Shown piece after piece: positions 8,890-17,847 of a DNA stretch of 64,000 bases. Both the position numbers and the translations under genes were made by a program. Origin of the DNA: Benzoatithermus flavus (GTDB taxonomy: Bacteria; Pseudomonadota; Alphaproteobacteria; Geminicoccales; Geminicoccaceae); NCBI RefSeq assembly GCF_037908215.1, contig NZ_JBBLZC010000011.1:99967-163966 (forward strand), in the 5' to 3' direction. How positions within the stretch are numbered: the first letter of the stretch is position 1; every line of letters begins with the position of its first letter. The notes under the pieces are model-generated. The model was given only the letters and a program-made list of their open reading frames with translations, was not told where the DNA came from and searched no databases.

Positions 8890-10068
8890 ATGAGGATCCT
8901 CACGATCTGCTACGAGTACCCGCCGGTGGGTGGTGGCGGCGGCGTGGTCTGTCAGGGCGTGGCGCAGGCGCTCGTCGGCGCCGGCCACGAAGTGCACGTG
9001 GTCACCTCGGGCATGCGCGATCTGCCGGCCTGCGCCGAGGACAGGGGCGTCAAGATCCACCGGGTTCCCTGCGTGCGCCGGGTCCGCTTCCATGCGACCG
9101 CGGCCGAGCTCGCGACCCAGATCCTGCCCTCCTATCAGAAGGCGCTCGCCCTCGCCCGCCGCGAGCCCTTCGACCTGATCCACTGCCATTTCGTCATTCC
9201 GTCCGGTGTGGTGGCCTGGCTCCTGCACCGGCGCACGGGCCTGCCTTACGTGCTGACGGCGCACGGCTCGGACGTGCCGGGCTACAACCCCGAGCGCTTC
9301 GAGCTCATGCACCATTTCCTCGCCCCGTTCTGGCGGCGGATCATCGAGGCGAGCGCGGCGATCACCGCGCCCTCGCGCTTCCTGCAGGAGCTGATCGGCC
9401 GCAAGATCGACGTGCCGGTGGACGTGATCCCGAACAGCTTCGAGGCGCCGCCCGCCCCCGATCTGCCGCGCCGCGACCGGATCCTGGTCGTGACCCGGAT
9501 GGTCGAGCGCAAGGGCGTGCAGCATCTGATCCAGGCCATGGCGGGGCTCGAGACCCGCTTCGAGCTGTGCATCGCCGGCGACGGGCCCTATCTGCCCACG
9601 GTCCGGCAGATGGCGCAGGATCTCGGGGTGCCCGCGACCTTCCTCGGCTTCGTCGGCCGCGACCAGCTCCCCGCCCTCTACCGCTCGGCCAAGATCTTCG
9701 TGTTCCCCTCGATGCAGGAGAACTTTCCGATGGTGCTGCTCGAGGCGATGAGCGCCGGCTGCGCCGTCGTCACCTCGACCGTGCCGGGCTGCGCCGAGGT
9801 CGCGGGCGATGCGGCGCTGCTCGTCGAGCCCGGCGACGTCGCGGGCCTGCGCCGCGCGCTCGCACGGCTCCTCGCCGACGAGGAGACGATGGCCCTGTTC
9901 GGCCGCAAGAGCCTGCAGCAGGCGGCGCGGTTCGCGCCCGAGCGCATCCTGCGCCAGTACGAGGCCCTGTTCCGTCGTGCCGTCGGCAGCACCGGCCGCG
10001 AGCTGCCGCTGCCGGTGGCGCAGCCGCAGGAGAGCGAAGCGCGCGGCCGCCGCCTACCGGCGGCGTGA
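8890..10068 (+). CDS. GT4-family glycosyltransferase
   Basis: 392-residue GT-B fold glycosyltransferase. The ATG at 8890 starts MRILTICYEYPPVGGGGG, the usual first strand plus glycine-rich acceptor loop of GT4 enzymes. Other signatures are YVLTAHGSDVPGY, AITAPSRFLQELI, VIPNSFE, ILVVTRMVERKGVQHLI (donor-domain opening), and FPSMQENFPMVLLEAMSAGC, the E-x7-E motif that contacts the nucleotide sugar. It probably adds one sugar to a lipid-linked polysaccharide precursor at the inner membrane. Donor and acceptor are not deducible. Its last 15 bp overlap the end of the convergent ATP-grasp gene. Confidence 0.92.
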   Translation: MRILTICYEYPPVGGGGGVVCQGVAQALVGAGHEVHVVTSGMRDLPACAEDRGVKIHRVPCVRRVRFHATAAELATQILPSYQKALALARREPFDLIHCHFVIPSGVVAWLLHRRTGLPYVLTAHGSDVPGYNPERFELMHHFLAPFWRRIIEASAAITAPSRFLQELIGRKIDVPVDVIPNSFEAPPAPDLPRRDRILVVTRMVERKGVQHLIQAMAGLETRFELCIAGDGPYLPTVRQMAQDLGVPATFLGFVGRDQLPALYRSAKIFVFPSMQENFPMVLLEAMSAGCAVVTSTVPGCAEVAGDAALLVEPGDVAGLRRALARLLADEETMALFGRKSLQQAARFAPERILRQYEALFRRAVGSTGRELPLPVAQPQESEARGRRLPAA

Positions 10069-11310
10069 CCGGCGCAGCATCCGGCCGTAGAGGACCAGCG
10101 CCGGCCGCGGGTCCTCGCGGCTCCAGGTGAGGTGCATGTCGGCGCGCAGGGCCGAGCGGACCGCCGTTCCGAGCCAGCGGGCCGCGGCGCCGAGGCCGAT
10201 CTCCCGGTGCAAGAGCGCCTCCTTGAGGCCTTCGAGGTCGCCCGCGAACCAGGCGAAACGCTGGCCCGCGGGGTAGGTGAAGGGGCCGGCGAGCTCGGGA
10301 ACCGGCGCGCCGCGCGCGAGGTCAAGGGCGAGCTGCGGCAGATCGAGGCCGCAATGCTGGCTGATGGCGTAGCCGGCGGCGAGGCGCGGATTGACCTCGA
10401 GGAACACGGCCTCGCCGCTCGCCTCGTCGCGCAGGAACTGCAGGCAGCCGATGCCGGTGTAGCGCATGGCGGCGATCATGCGCTCGCAGTAGCGGCGCAT
10501 GTCCAAAGGCAGCTCGACCGAGATCCCTTCGACCGTGAGCCCGGTCCCGTCCGGGCGCATGGTCCTGAGGCTCACCGCGTCGAGGCAGCGCAGGAGCCGG
10601 CCGTCCTTCGCGGCGAAGTGGAGATTGTGCCGCAAGCCCTTGACGTAGCGCTGGACCAGAAGCGATTCGTGCCCTTCCGGCCAGGTCGGGAAGCGCCCGC
10701 GGAACTCCTGCGCGCTGCGGCAGATCACCCCTTTCTCGCCGTAGAGGCGCAGCTCCGCCACGGCGGGCTTGACGATGCAGGGATAACCCGTCTGCCGCAC
10801 CGCCGCCTCGAGCGCCGGCAGATCCCGGACCACGGCGCGGCCGGGCTGCGGCACGCCGAGCTCGGCCGCGAGTTCGAGGAGCCGGGTCTTGTGGTCGCAC
10901 ATGGCGACGAGGGCGGGGTCGGGGGTCACGACCACCACGTCCTCGGGCAGAAGATGCCGATGCTCGCACACGCGGATGATGGCGAGGCCCAGGACCGGGA
11001 AGAGGAAGCCCACGTCCGGCCGCCGGCGGAGGAAGTCGGCGATCGCGCGCACGAAGCCTTCCCCGTCCTGCCGCAGCGAGGGGTGCGTCCAGGTCTCGGC
11101 GGCCCAGCGCGAATATTCCGCGGCCGAGCTGAACTCGTCGCGGCCGACGATCACCCGGTAGCCGGCCCGGCCGAGCGAGCGCACGACCGAGACCGACGGG
11201 CGGTAGTTGCCGACCAGGAGGACCGTGCGGGAGCCGGCGCGGCCTCCGGCCATGGGCGTCGCTGCCGTCGGGCTCGCCTGCACGGCGGGATGGACTGCGT
11301 GCTCGTTCAT
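10054..11310 (-). CDS. ATP-grasp domain protein
   Basis: 418 residues with an N-terminal pre-ATP-grasp domain (TVLLVGNYRPSVSVVRSLGR) and an ATP-grasp core: YPCIVKPAVAELRLYGEKGV (residues about 165-185), LLVQRYVKGLRHNLHFAA, and FLEVNPRLAAGYAISQHCGL with the Mg-binding E-x-NPR. These match carbamoyl-phosphate-synthase-like ATP-grasp proteins that ligate a carboxylate to an amine or thiol. The ATG at 11310 follows GAGGGACG, a fair ribosome binding site. Members recur in surface-polysaccharide loci and may amidate a sugar acid with an amino acid; that is inference. Divergent from the flippase gene. Confidence 0.82.
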   Translation of the reverse strand: MNEHAVHPAVQASPTAATPMAGGRAGSRTVLLVGNYRPSVSVVRSLGRAGYRVIVGRDEFSSAAEYSRWAAETWTHPSLRQDGEGFVRAIADFLRRRPDVGFLFPVLGLAIIRVCEHRHLLPEDVVVVTPDPALVAMCDHKTRLLELAAELGVPQPGRAVVRDLPALEAAVRQTGYPCIVKPAVAELRLYGEKGVICRSAQEFRGRFPTWPEGHESLLVQRYVKGLRHNLHFAAKDGRLLRCLDAVSLRTMRPDGTGLTVEGISVELPLDMRRYCERMIAAMRYTGIGCLQFLRDEASGEAVFLEVNPRLAAGYAISQHCGLDLPQLALDLARGAPVPELAGPFTYPAGQRFAWFAGDLEGLKEALLHREIGLGAAARWLGTAVRSALRADMHLTWSREDPRPALVLYGRMLRRSRRR

Positions 11311-11389
11311 CGTCCCTCGTCGTTTCGTCGTGCGGTGAAACAGGAGTCCATCAATCTTTCGTGGAAAGAACAAGACTCGCATTCGCCGA

Positions 11390-11417
11390 ACAATATTGTG
11401 CTTGCATCCTAGCACAA
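11390..11417. promoter_or_regulatory. Paired dyad symmetries, candidate operator
   Basis: Within the 255-bp divergent spacer lie a perfect 10-bp palindrome ACAATATTGT (11390-11399) and, overlapping it, the inverted repeat TTGTGCT (11396-11402) / AGCACAA (11411-11417) with an 8-bp gap. The layout suits a dimeric regulator controlling both the ATP-grasp and flippase genes. No binding protein can be named. Confidence 0.45.
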
Positions 11418-11565
11418 GGCTTTGGCATAGGCTGACCGGAAAGTTCGACCTCTTCGCCGCGGCTTCTTCGATGGATTTGTCGCGCGGGCGGTTGCGGGTG
11501 CGCTATACCCGACCCGAAAGGCCCGCGCTCCGCGAGCGGCGTGCAACGACCTGAGGCAGCATCGC

Positions 11566-13068
11566 ATGAACTTCAAGCGGCGCGCCGTCGCCGGAGCGCT
11601 CTGGGTATCGGTCGAGACCTGGGGCACGCAGCTCATCCAGCTGCTCCTGTTCGTGATCTTGACCCGCCTTCTGGGGCCCGAAACTTATGGCCTGCTCGGC
11701 ATGGCGATCATCGTCATCGCGCTCGGCGACGTGGCGATCACGAACGGCGGCTGGGGCGACGCGCTGATCCACGAGCGCGACCTCGACCAGCGCCATCTCG
11801 ACACGACGTTCTGGTTCCTTCTCCTTAGCTCCACGCTGCTCGCGGTCCTGGTCGCGGCCCTGGCCGTGCCGATGGCGCGGCTCTTCGGCCAGCCCGAGCT
11901 CGTGGGCGTGCTGATGGCCCTGGCGCCGATGCTGCCGCTCTCGAGCCTGCCCGTGGTACCGGAAGCGCTCCTGCGCCGCGAGCTGCGCTTCGCCCCGCTG
12001 GCCGCGCGCTCGCAGCTCGCCACCCTCGCCGCCGGTGCGGTCGCGATCCCGATGGCGTTCACGGGCTTCGGCGTGTGGAGCCTCGTCGCCTACCAGCTCG
12101 CCCAGCCCGTGGCCGAGACGCTCGTGATCTGGCACGCCCATCCCTGGCGGCCGGGCCGGTGCTTCTCGCGGCCGGCCTTGAGCGGCATCGTCCGCTATGT
12201 CGGAGGTGCCCTGGGCGATCGGGTCATGAACGTGCTGGACTTCCTGATCCCGCGCTTCGTGGTCGGCTACGCGCTGGGTGCCGCCCCGCTCGGCCACTTC
12301 ACCACGGCGCGCAAGATCCAAGAGCTGCTCTCGCAGCTCCTGATCCGCCCGATCAGCCGGGTGGCGCTGCCGAGCTTTGCCGGGATCAGAGGGGATGCCG
12401 CCGGGATGCGCGAGCTCTTGAGCTTCGGCTCGGCGGTCGCGAACCTGGTCGCGTTCCCGGCGCATGTCGGCCTGGCACTCGTGGCACCCGAGCTCGTTCC
12501 GCTCGTGTTCGGGCCGCAATGGGCGGAGACCGTGCCGGTCGTGCAGGTGCTGGCCCTTTTGGGTCTCCTCATGCCGATGACGCAGGTCACCGCCTCGCTC
12601 ATGTACGGCATCGGCCGGACCGGGCTGCAGATGCTGCTCTCGGTCGGCTCGGCCGTGCTGTTCCTCCTGCTGCTGCTGCTGCTCGGGCCCGGCAGCCTGA
12701 TGGCGATCTCGACCGCCTTCGTCGGCCGCCTCTTCCTCGTGTTCCCGCTGCGGCTCTGGCTCGTGCAGCGCGCCTCGGGTGTCGACGTGCGGCCGGCGCT
12801 CGCGCGCTCCTGCCCGATCCTGGTCGCGACCGCGCTCATGGCGGCGGCGGTGCTGGCCTGGCGGCAGCTCGCCCCGCAGCCGCACCACCCGGTCCCGTTC
12901 CTCGCCTCCGCGATCGCGATCGGGCTCGCCACCTACGGCGTCGCGATCCTGCTGCTGGCACGCCCGCTCGTGCAGCAGACCGTGGGCCTCCTGCTCTCGG
13001 TGATGGGGCCGAGGAAGCCGCGGGCCGCGGCGGTGGGCGGGTCGGACCCCGCGGCTCCCGGCCCGTGA
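11566..13068 (+). CDS. Polysaccharide flippase, WzxC/MOP family
   Basis: 500-residue integral membrane protein of the polysaccharide-synthase/MVF branch of the MOP exporter superfamily. It starts MNFKRRAVAGALWVSVETWG, then alternates a dozen or more hydrophobic segments; LTRLLGPETYGLLGMA in the first helices is the diagnostic WzxC-type motif. It would flip undecaprenyl-linked oligosaccharide units to the periplasmic face. It closes the polysaccharide cluster and converges on the RTX gene with only 19 bp between stops. A Wzy-type polymerase is not seen in the window. Confidence 0.9.
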   Translation: MNFKRRAVAGALWVSVETWGTQLIQLLLFVILTRLLGPETYGLLGMAIIVIALGDVAITNGGWGDALIHERDLDQRHLDTTFWFLLLSSTLLAVLVAALAVPMARLFGQPELVGVLMALAPMLPLSSLPVVPEALLRRELRFAPLAARSQLATLAAGAVAIPMAFTGFGVWSLVAYQLAQPVAETLVIWHAHPWRPGRCFSRPALSGIVRYVGGALGDRVMNVLDFLIPRFVVGYALGAAPLGHFTTARKIQELLSQLLIRPISRVALPSFAGIRGDAAGMRELLSFGSAVANLVAFPAHVGLALVAPELVPLVFGPQWAETVPVVQVLALLGLLMPMTQVTASLMYGIGRTGLQMLLSVGSAVLFLLLLLLLGPGSLMAISTAFVGRLFLVFPLRLWLVQRASGVDVRPALARSCPILVATALMAAAVLAWRQLAPQPHHPVPFLASAIAIGLATYGVAILLLARPLVQQTVGLLLSVMGPRKPRAAAVGGSDPAAPGP

Positions 13069-13087
13069 GGGGCGGGGCGGCCGGCGG

Positions 13088-14176
13088 TCAGCCGAACAGA
13101 AAGTCGGCGGCCGAGAGCTCCCTCGCGTGCACCCCGGCGAGGATGATCTCGTCGCCGTGAAGGGTGTGGATCACCGTGTCGGCCCCCGACTGCTGGATCG
13201 AGAAGTCGGCCATGCCGTGCTCGGCGGAGCTGCCCCTGAACTGCAGCCGGTCCTCGCCGCGGGTGAAGTCCTGGATGATGTCGCGGCCGTCGTCGCCGTC
13301 GAACACGAACACGTCCCGTCCGGTGCCGCCATAGAGGATGTCGTCGCCCGGACCACCGTCGACGATGTCGTCGCCCTCGCCGCCGCGCACCATGTCGCTG
13401 TCGCCGCCGCCGCGGACGATGTCGTTGCCGGCGGCACCGTAGACGTAATCGTCGCCACCGCCGCCGCTGAAGTGGTTGACGCTCGCGTTGTGCGAGAAGA
13501 TGGCGTCGTCGCTGGCATGGTCGGTCTTGTCGCCGCCGCGGAAGGCGAAGTCCGACGCCTGCAGGGACACGTCGCCCTGGAGGTCGATCACCATCTCGGC
13601 GCCGCTGCGGCCGCTCGTGTTGACCTCGACCAAGGTGTGGCCGCCGCTCTGCGCGTAGCGCACCTGGCCTTCGGCGGTGAAGGCGTGCGTGCCGATGAAG
13701 GTGAAATCCTGGCCGCCCGGCGTGTGCAGCTTGGCGTCGATCGAGCTCAGATCGATCCTGTCGCCGTGCCGGAAGTCGGTGATCACGTCGCGGGCCGAGG
13801 GCAGGCTGTCCTGCGTCGAGCTGAAGTAGAACACGTCCCGGCCGGCGCCGCCGGTGAGCCGGTCGCGGCCGAGGCCGCCGTCGATCGTGTCGTCGCCGCC
13901 GCCGCCGTCGAGGGTGTCGTTGCCGGCATGGCCGGCCAGGATGTCGCGATAGTTGCCGATGCCGCCGTAAAGAACGTCGTTGCCCACGCCGCCGTCGAGG
14001 AAATCGCTGCCGGAGCCGCCATCCAGATAGTCGTTGCCGAGGCTGCCGCGCAGCGTGTCGACGCCCCCGTTGCCGCGCAGCGTGTCGTTGCCGCCATCGC
14101 CGTAGAGATGGTCGGCAACATTGGTGCCGGTCAGCGTGTCGTTGCCGCGGCCGCCGACGAATAGTCTGATACCCAT
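13088..14176 (-). CDS. RTX (hemolysin-type calcium-binding repeat) secreted protein
   Basis: 362-residue acidic, glycine/aspartate-rich protein with no Sec signal peptide. Two RTX arrays are visible: residues about 8-115, with units such as GGRGNDTLTG, GDGGNDTLRG and GGVGNDVLYG, and residues about 225-285 with GGGDDYVYG-type units. Each array is followed by a serralysin C-terminal-like segment (DVITDFRHGDRIDLSSID and DIIQDFTRGEDRLQF). RTX proteins bind calcium outside the cell and leave by type I secretion with a C-terminal signal. No catalytic domain is present. The T1SS ABC/HlyD pair at 36.9-40.1 kb is a possible exporter, though not adjacent. Confidence 0.9.
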   Translation of the reverse strand: MGIRLFVGGRGNDTLTGTNVADHLYGDGGNDTLRGNGGVDTLRGSLGNDYLDGGSGSDFLDGGVGNDVLYGGIGNYRDILAGHAGNDTLDGGGGDDTIDGGLGRDRLTGGAGRDVFYFSSTQDSLPSARDVITDFRHGDRIDLSSIDAKLHTPGGQDFTFIGTHAFTAEGQVRYAQSGGHTLVEVNTSGRSGAEMVIDLQGDVSLQASDFAFRGGDKTDHASDDAIFSHNASVNHFSGGGGDDYVYGAAGNDIVRGGGDSDMVRGGEGDDIVDGGPGDDILYGGTGRDVFVFDGDDGRDIIQDFTRGEDRLQFRGSSAEHGMADFSIQQSGADTVIHTLHGDEIILAGVHARELSAADFLFG

Positions 14177-14383
14177 GCTCGATCCCTGCCGAATGGAAAC
14201 GAAGCGGCGGGCCAGCGCGACCGCGCGCGCCGCGTCGGACCCGCCCGATGCGTGACATCAGCCGACGGCATCGGAAGAACCGTGCCGCAGCTCAATGCGT
14301 GATGGACGGCACTGGCTGAGTAACGGCCAATGTCGCTCTCCCTGCCGACTCGAGGCGAATGACGTTTCAATCGTTCTCGATGT

Positions 14384-14412
14384 GCGGTCATACGTCATGG
14401 ACGTATGACCGC
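14384..14412. promoter_or_regulatory. Perfect 13-bp inverted repeat, 3-nt loop
   Basis: GCGGTCATACGTC (14384-14396) and its exact complement GACGTATGACCGC (14400-14412) flank ATG. The sequence can be a dimer operator or an RNA stem-loop. If the RTX promoter is at 14445-14473, the dyad lies about 25-55 nt into the RTX leader, where it could stabilise or attenuate the mRNA. No U-tract follows on either strand, so a simple terminator is unlikely. Confidence 0.6.
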
Positions 14413-14444
14413 GTCATTTATTCACCGGCTCGGCAGGGGAGCAA

Positions 14445-14473
14445 ATTAATTATTTTTATCGCCACTTTGTCAC
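14445..14473 (-). promoter_or_regulatory. Candidate sigma70-like promoter for the RTX gene
   Basis: On the minus strand GTGACA (14473-14468) is followed after 17 bp by ATTAAT (14450-14445), inside the only AT-rich block of the spacer. Four of six bases match TATAAT. It would give a leader of about 260 nt before the RTX start at 14176. Confidence 0.35.
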
Positions 14474-14566
14474 TTGACGGTCGCAATGAGCGGTCATCCT
14501 TCGCGTGGATGGCGCTCGCGCCGGCATGTGGCCGGGACCGCCACGCGCCGGACGCGACGAGCACGC

Positions 14567-15247
14567 TCAGCAGGCCTCGCCGAGAGTGCGGGCGAAGGCG
14601 ACGAGCGGATCGACGGTGTAGCGCAGTGCGCTCGCCTGGGCTTCGGCGCCGGTCCTGCCGTAGGCCCGGCCCCAACTCAGGGTGCGCTGGACGCTTTCGG
14701 TCCTGGTCGGCATGGGGATCTTGTAGGCGCCGACATGCACATGCGGCGACCACAGGCCGCCGGGATCGGCGATGGTGCCGACGATCTGGCCGCGGTTGAT
14801 CACCTGGCCCACCCGGACGGCGAGATTGAGATGGCCGTAGATCCACCAGGTGCTGCCGCCGTCGTAGACGACCGCTGCCTGCCAGCGCGGGGGCGAGTGC
14901 GGGTTCATGATGCCGGTAACCCGGCCCGCGGCCACGGCCCGCACGGGGCTGCCGGGCGCCTTGCTGAAGTCGCGGCCGGTGTGGCGGACATAGACGTGCC
15001 CGTAGACCGGATCGTCGACCGGCTTGCTGTAGCCCCGGTAGAGCGGGTCGCAATACTGTCGGAGCAGCTTGCCGCCCGGACCGATGACGGCCTGCATCAT
15101 CCGATTCGCCGTCACCGAGCAGGCGGCTTCGGCTTCTGTCGGCAGGCTGCCGAGGGCGCCGAGCGTGCCGAGACCGAGAATGCCGGTGAGCAGCGAGGTC
15201 TGGAAACGTCTCCGGGAGAGAGGGCCGTTGAGCTGGAGCTCGTCCAT
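14567..15247 (-). CDS. Exported M23-type (LytM) peptidase-like protein, paralog A
   Basis: 226-residue protein with a Tat-like leader (PLSRRRFQTSLLTGILGLG, then EAEA before the mature part). The LytM/M23 fold is visible: YVRHTGRDFSK supplies the H-x3-D zinc ligands, WWIYGHLNLAVRVGQVINRG is the conserved strand with its His, and SPHVHVGAYK is the final H-x-H. Zinc ligands therefore look intact, so cell-wall endopeptidase activity is plausible. A C-terminal module (GRAYGRTGAEAQASALRY then DPLVAFARTLGEAC) is shared with the paralog at 16112. Lone gene, with no divisome genes nearby; a structural peptidoglycan-binding role is an alternative. Confidence 0.82.
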   Translation of the reverse strand: MDELQLNGPLSRRRFQTSLLTGILGLGTLGALGSLPTEAEAACSVTANRMMQAVIGPGGKLLRQYCDPLYRGYSKPVDDPVYGHVYVRHTGRDFSKAPGSPVRAVAAGRVTGIMNPHSPPRWQAAVVYDGGSTWWIYGHLNLAVRVGQVINRGQIVGTIADPGGLWSPHVHVGAYKIPMPTRTESVQRTLSWGRAYGRTGAEAQASALRYTVDPLVAFARTLGEAC

Positions 15248-16111
15248 GGTGTTTCCGCAGCACTGTTCGTTCTGTGGCTCGGCCGGCTGGTTCCTTTCTG
15301 GAGCGACGGCCCGATCGGGCTGGTTCGGGGCGCAACCGGGCTTTGCCCGATGCGGATGATCTTCCTGTCGTCGAGGGTACGAGCACGCCCGTGGCTCGTT
15401 TCGAGCGGCTCGATGCGGGTTCTTTCGAGTTTTCCCGCTCGGCGTCGGGACGATCGAGCAGGCGTCGAGGCCAGTGGCGCGTGCCGGGCGCGCGCCTTGA
15501 AGTCGCGTCGCGCTCGCGTCCCGTCGTCGCGACCGTTCCGGCCGGACGAGGCGGCGGGTTACTCCCGCGCTTCCGGTGGGAACACCCTAGTGCTCCAAAC
15601 GCGGGAAGTGAACGATAAAGCTGTCTTCTGCGCCATTTCGTCTAGATGCGACAGCACGGTGCAGGCTGGAAAGCATTCGGGAACAGGAATTTAGCCGCCG
15701 CGGGCCCGCGAGCAGCGACAGGACACGGATCTCCTGCCGGCCGGAGGAGGCAGGAGCACCATGAGCCGCTGCGTCATCGTCGGAACGGCTGTCGGCGGCA
15801 TGCTCTCGATGCGGCCGGTCTCGCAGGCCGCCGCCACCTTCCGGCAGAAATTCCCCATCCGGCCGCGCGGCGGGGAGGCGCTTCGGAAAAGGCGAGAGCA
15901 CGCGGTTCCGGTCGCGGCAGCGAGGACGAGACGAGAGGAGGAAGCTTGGCATCGCCGTTGCGAACGGGACGACCGAACGCTTCCTCCTCCGAGCCTCTCG
16001 GGCATCATCGTTTCTTGTCCTGCGGCTCCGGGCTCACGATGAGGCGCCAAGAGCCGCAAGGGGCCGGAGGGGGACAGGGGCGGGCAACCGGTTCCCGGCG
16101 GGCCGCCTCGC
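15248..16111. other. Gene-poor spacer between the two M23 paralogs
   Basis: 864 bp with no frame showing recognisable protein motifs or a good start. Several short open frames on both strands are of the kind expected by chance in high-GC DNA. The frame at 15761-16042 (+) begins after GGAGGCAGGAGCACC but has no recognisable content. No RNA gene or repeat was recognised. Confidence 0.5.
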
Positions 16112-16795
16112 TCAGCAGCGCCTGCCTTCCGCGCGGGCGAAGGCGCGCAGCGGATCCATGGTGTACCGGCGTGCATTCGCCGCTGCCTGCCCCGGCGTCC
16201 GGCCGAAAGCGCGGCCGGCGTTCATCGCGGCGTTCACGGCCCTGTTGCGGGTCGGATAGGGCAGGGTGATGGCGCCGATATGGACGTGGGGTGGGAACAT
16301 TCCGCGCGGGTTCGCGATGTAGCCGATGAGCTGGCCGGGACGGATCGACTGGCCGACGCGCACCGCGGGCAGGATGTGCCCGTATGCCCAGGTGACCCCG
16401 CTGCCGCGGATGAACGTGAACTTGCTCGCCGGCTGGCCGGGCGTGCCGCGGGTGTTGTAGGCGACCCGGCCCGGAGCGACCGCGCGGACCGGCGTGCCGA
16501 TCGACTTGATGAAGTCGCGGCCGGTGTGTTGGATGTAGACGGTGCCGTAGCCTTCCTGCCGCACCGGCTTCCGGTAGCCGCGATAATGCGGGTCCATGTA
16601 CTGCGCGCCGAGCCGGAAACCGGCACCCACGGCCCTCATGCCCATCTGCATCACGGAGGTGCCGCAGGCTTCGCTCTCGACCGCGGCGGCCGGGATGGGG
16701 GCGAACGAGAGCAGCATCAGGGAGAGAAGGCCGGCGAGGAGCGACGCCTTGAGGAGCCGGCCGAAGGTGAACGCGTCGAACGAGGGCTTGGTCAT
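16112..16795 (-). CDS. Exported M23-type (LytM) peptidase-like protein, paralog B
   Basis: 227-residue protein starting MTKPSFDAFTFGRLLKASLL with a Sec-type leader ending near IPAAAVE. The LytM pattern parallels paralog A: YIQHTGRDFIKSIGTPVRAV (H-x3-D), WAYGHILPAVRVGQSIRPGQ, PPHVHIGAITLPYPTRNRAV (H-x-H), then the shared tail GRAFGRTPGQAAANARRYTM and DPLRAFARAEGRRC. Length and architecture are nearly identical, but the signal peptide and most third positions differ, so this is an old tandem duplication. The ATG at 16795 gives a complete signal peptide; the longer open frame upstream is arginine-rich and looks non-coding. Confidence 0.82.
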   Translation of the reverse strand: MTKPSFDAFTFGRLLKASLLAGLLSLMLLSFAPIPAAAVESEACGTSVMQMGMRAVGAGFRLGAQYMDPHYRGYRKPVRQEGYGTVYIQHTGRDFIKSIGTPVRAVAPGRVAYNTRGTPGQPASKFTFIRGSGVTWAYGHILPAVRVGQSIRPGQLIGYIANPRGMFPPHVHIGAITLPYPTRNRAVNAAMNAGRAFGRTPGQAAANARRYTMDPLRAFARAEGRRC

Positions 16796-17847
16796 CCTTG
16801 TTTGCAATCCTGCTCGAGGGGGAACAGGAGGAGCCGGACGGGCCGGATGCCGAGGCGCGCATCCCGGCCGAACGGGCTCCGGCGGCCTTTCTGCCTGCCT
16901 GCCGGAACGCGGCGTTCCGCTCTCGACCAGCGAGGCGGACCGACTTCTCCTCGGCGCTCGCGGGCAGTCCCTCGCCCGCCCGTCCTCGGGGACCGGCACG
17001 AGCGGGCGACGGCGTCCCTTCGGGACGCACGGGCTCCTCGCGGCGACGGAGCTGTCGCCGCTGTCGCTCGAGCTGCCTCGTGCAGCGCCGGATCGGCAGA
17101 GCAGCGCTCCGGCACGCGTTTTCGCTCGCGTGCGGCTTCGGCTCTACCGGGTGGCGTAGGCCGGCCGCGGCCTCAGCCGCAGCGACGGCCGGACCCTAGG
17201 CGGGGTGCGGCAGGGCCCGGATGGTTCCGGACAGGGACATCGTCGAGCCGTCACGGCCGGCGCCGCGGCGAGACGGTGCTCCGGCTCTTCCGCTTCGTGG
17301 GATCGGTGGTCCGGGACTTCGGCTCATGTCGCTTCCTGCAGCGTGCTTCGTTGCTCCCGCGTCTGGGGCAGAGGCGACGTAAACCGAGATGATCCGGAGA
17401 ACAATAAAAAAGAAATTGTGATGAGTGTGGAATAACCCGAATCGAGCATCTTAAAGCCCGTTCATGATCTGCCTTCGGGCATGTTCGGGTATCAACTGCG
17501 AGTTAACCATCATCCTTTGTAGAAGATGCCTTGCCTGCGTCGTTCCGTCCCCGAAAGGCAGGCGGAAACCGCGTCGAATACTGTTGCATTTATGCAATGG
17601 TTTGCATGTCGCGGTGCGGTGCCGTCGAGATGGTTCGCCGGGAATCCTGTTGCAGCCCGGCAGCAGTACGCACGGGGCCTGCCGTTCCCCCCTCCGGCGG
17701 CGCCGCGGGGGGCATGGCCGCCCCGGGATTCAACACTCGGTTACATGAGCAGCGCCGGAAGAGAAGGCAGACGGCGCGGCGGGCGGGCCGCCCGCACCGG
17801 CGTTGGGGCGGTTGGTCGCACCGGGAAACCGCAGCGCCGGATCGGGC
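16796..17847. other. Gene-poor region upstream of M23 paralog B
   Basis: 1052 bp without a supportable gene. Notable are an AT-rich patch near 17396-17440 (AACAATAAAAAAGAAATTG) and a short dyad TTGCAT-TT-ATGCAA at 17584-17597 followed by TTTGCATG. These may mark a promoter or operator, but no gene start fits closely. Open frames here have no family motifs. Confidence 0.45.

Larger units (their letters stand above)
14177..14566. other. Gene-free leader region of the RTX gene
   Basis: This 390-bp stretch between the upstream M23 gene and the RTX gene holds no convincing ORF. It contains an AT-rich block at about 14441-14460, a candidate minus-strand promoter and a 13-bp inverted repeat, each listed separately. 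Confidence 0.6.

Noticed and set aside
13088..14176. Tandem DNA repeats in the RTX gene considered as a possible CRISPR or mobile repeat
   Set aside because: Periodicity (27 nt units) and content match RTX nonapeptides; there are no unique spacers.
17584..17597. TTGCAT-TT-ATGCAA dyad as a promoter operator
   Set aside because: No gene start or -35/-10 pair lies at a suitable distance; kept only as a note in the gene-poor region.
15248..17847. Several 90-400 codon open frames around the M23 genes
   Set aside because: Arg/Pro/Ser/Gly-rich, without start-site or domain evidence; typical chance frames at this GC content.
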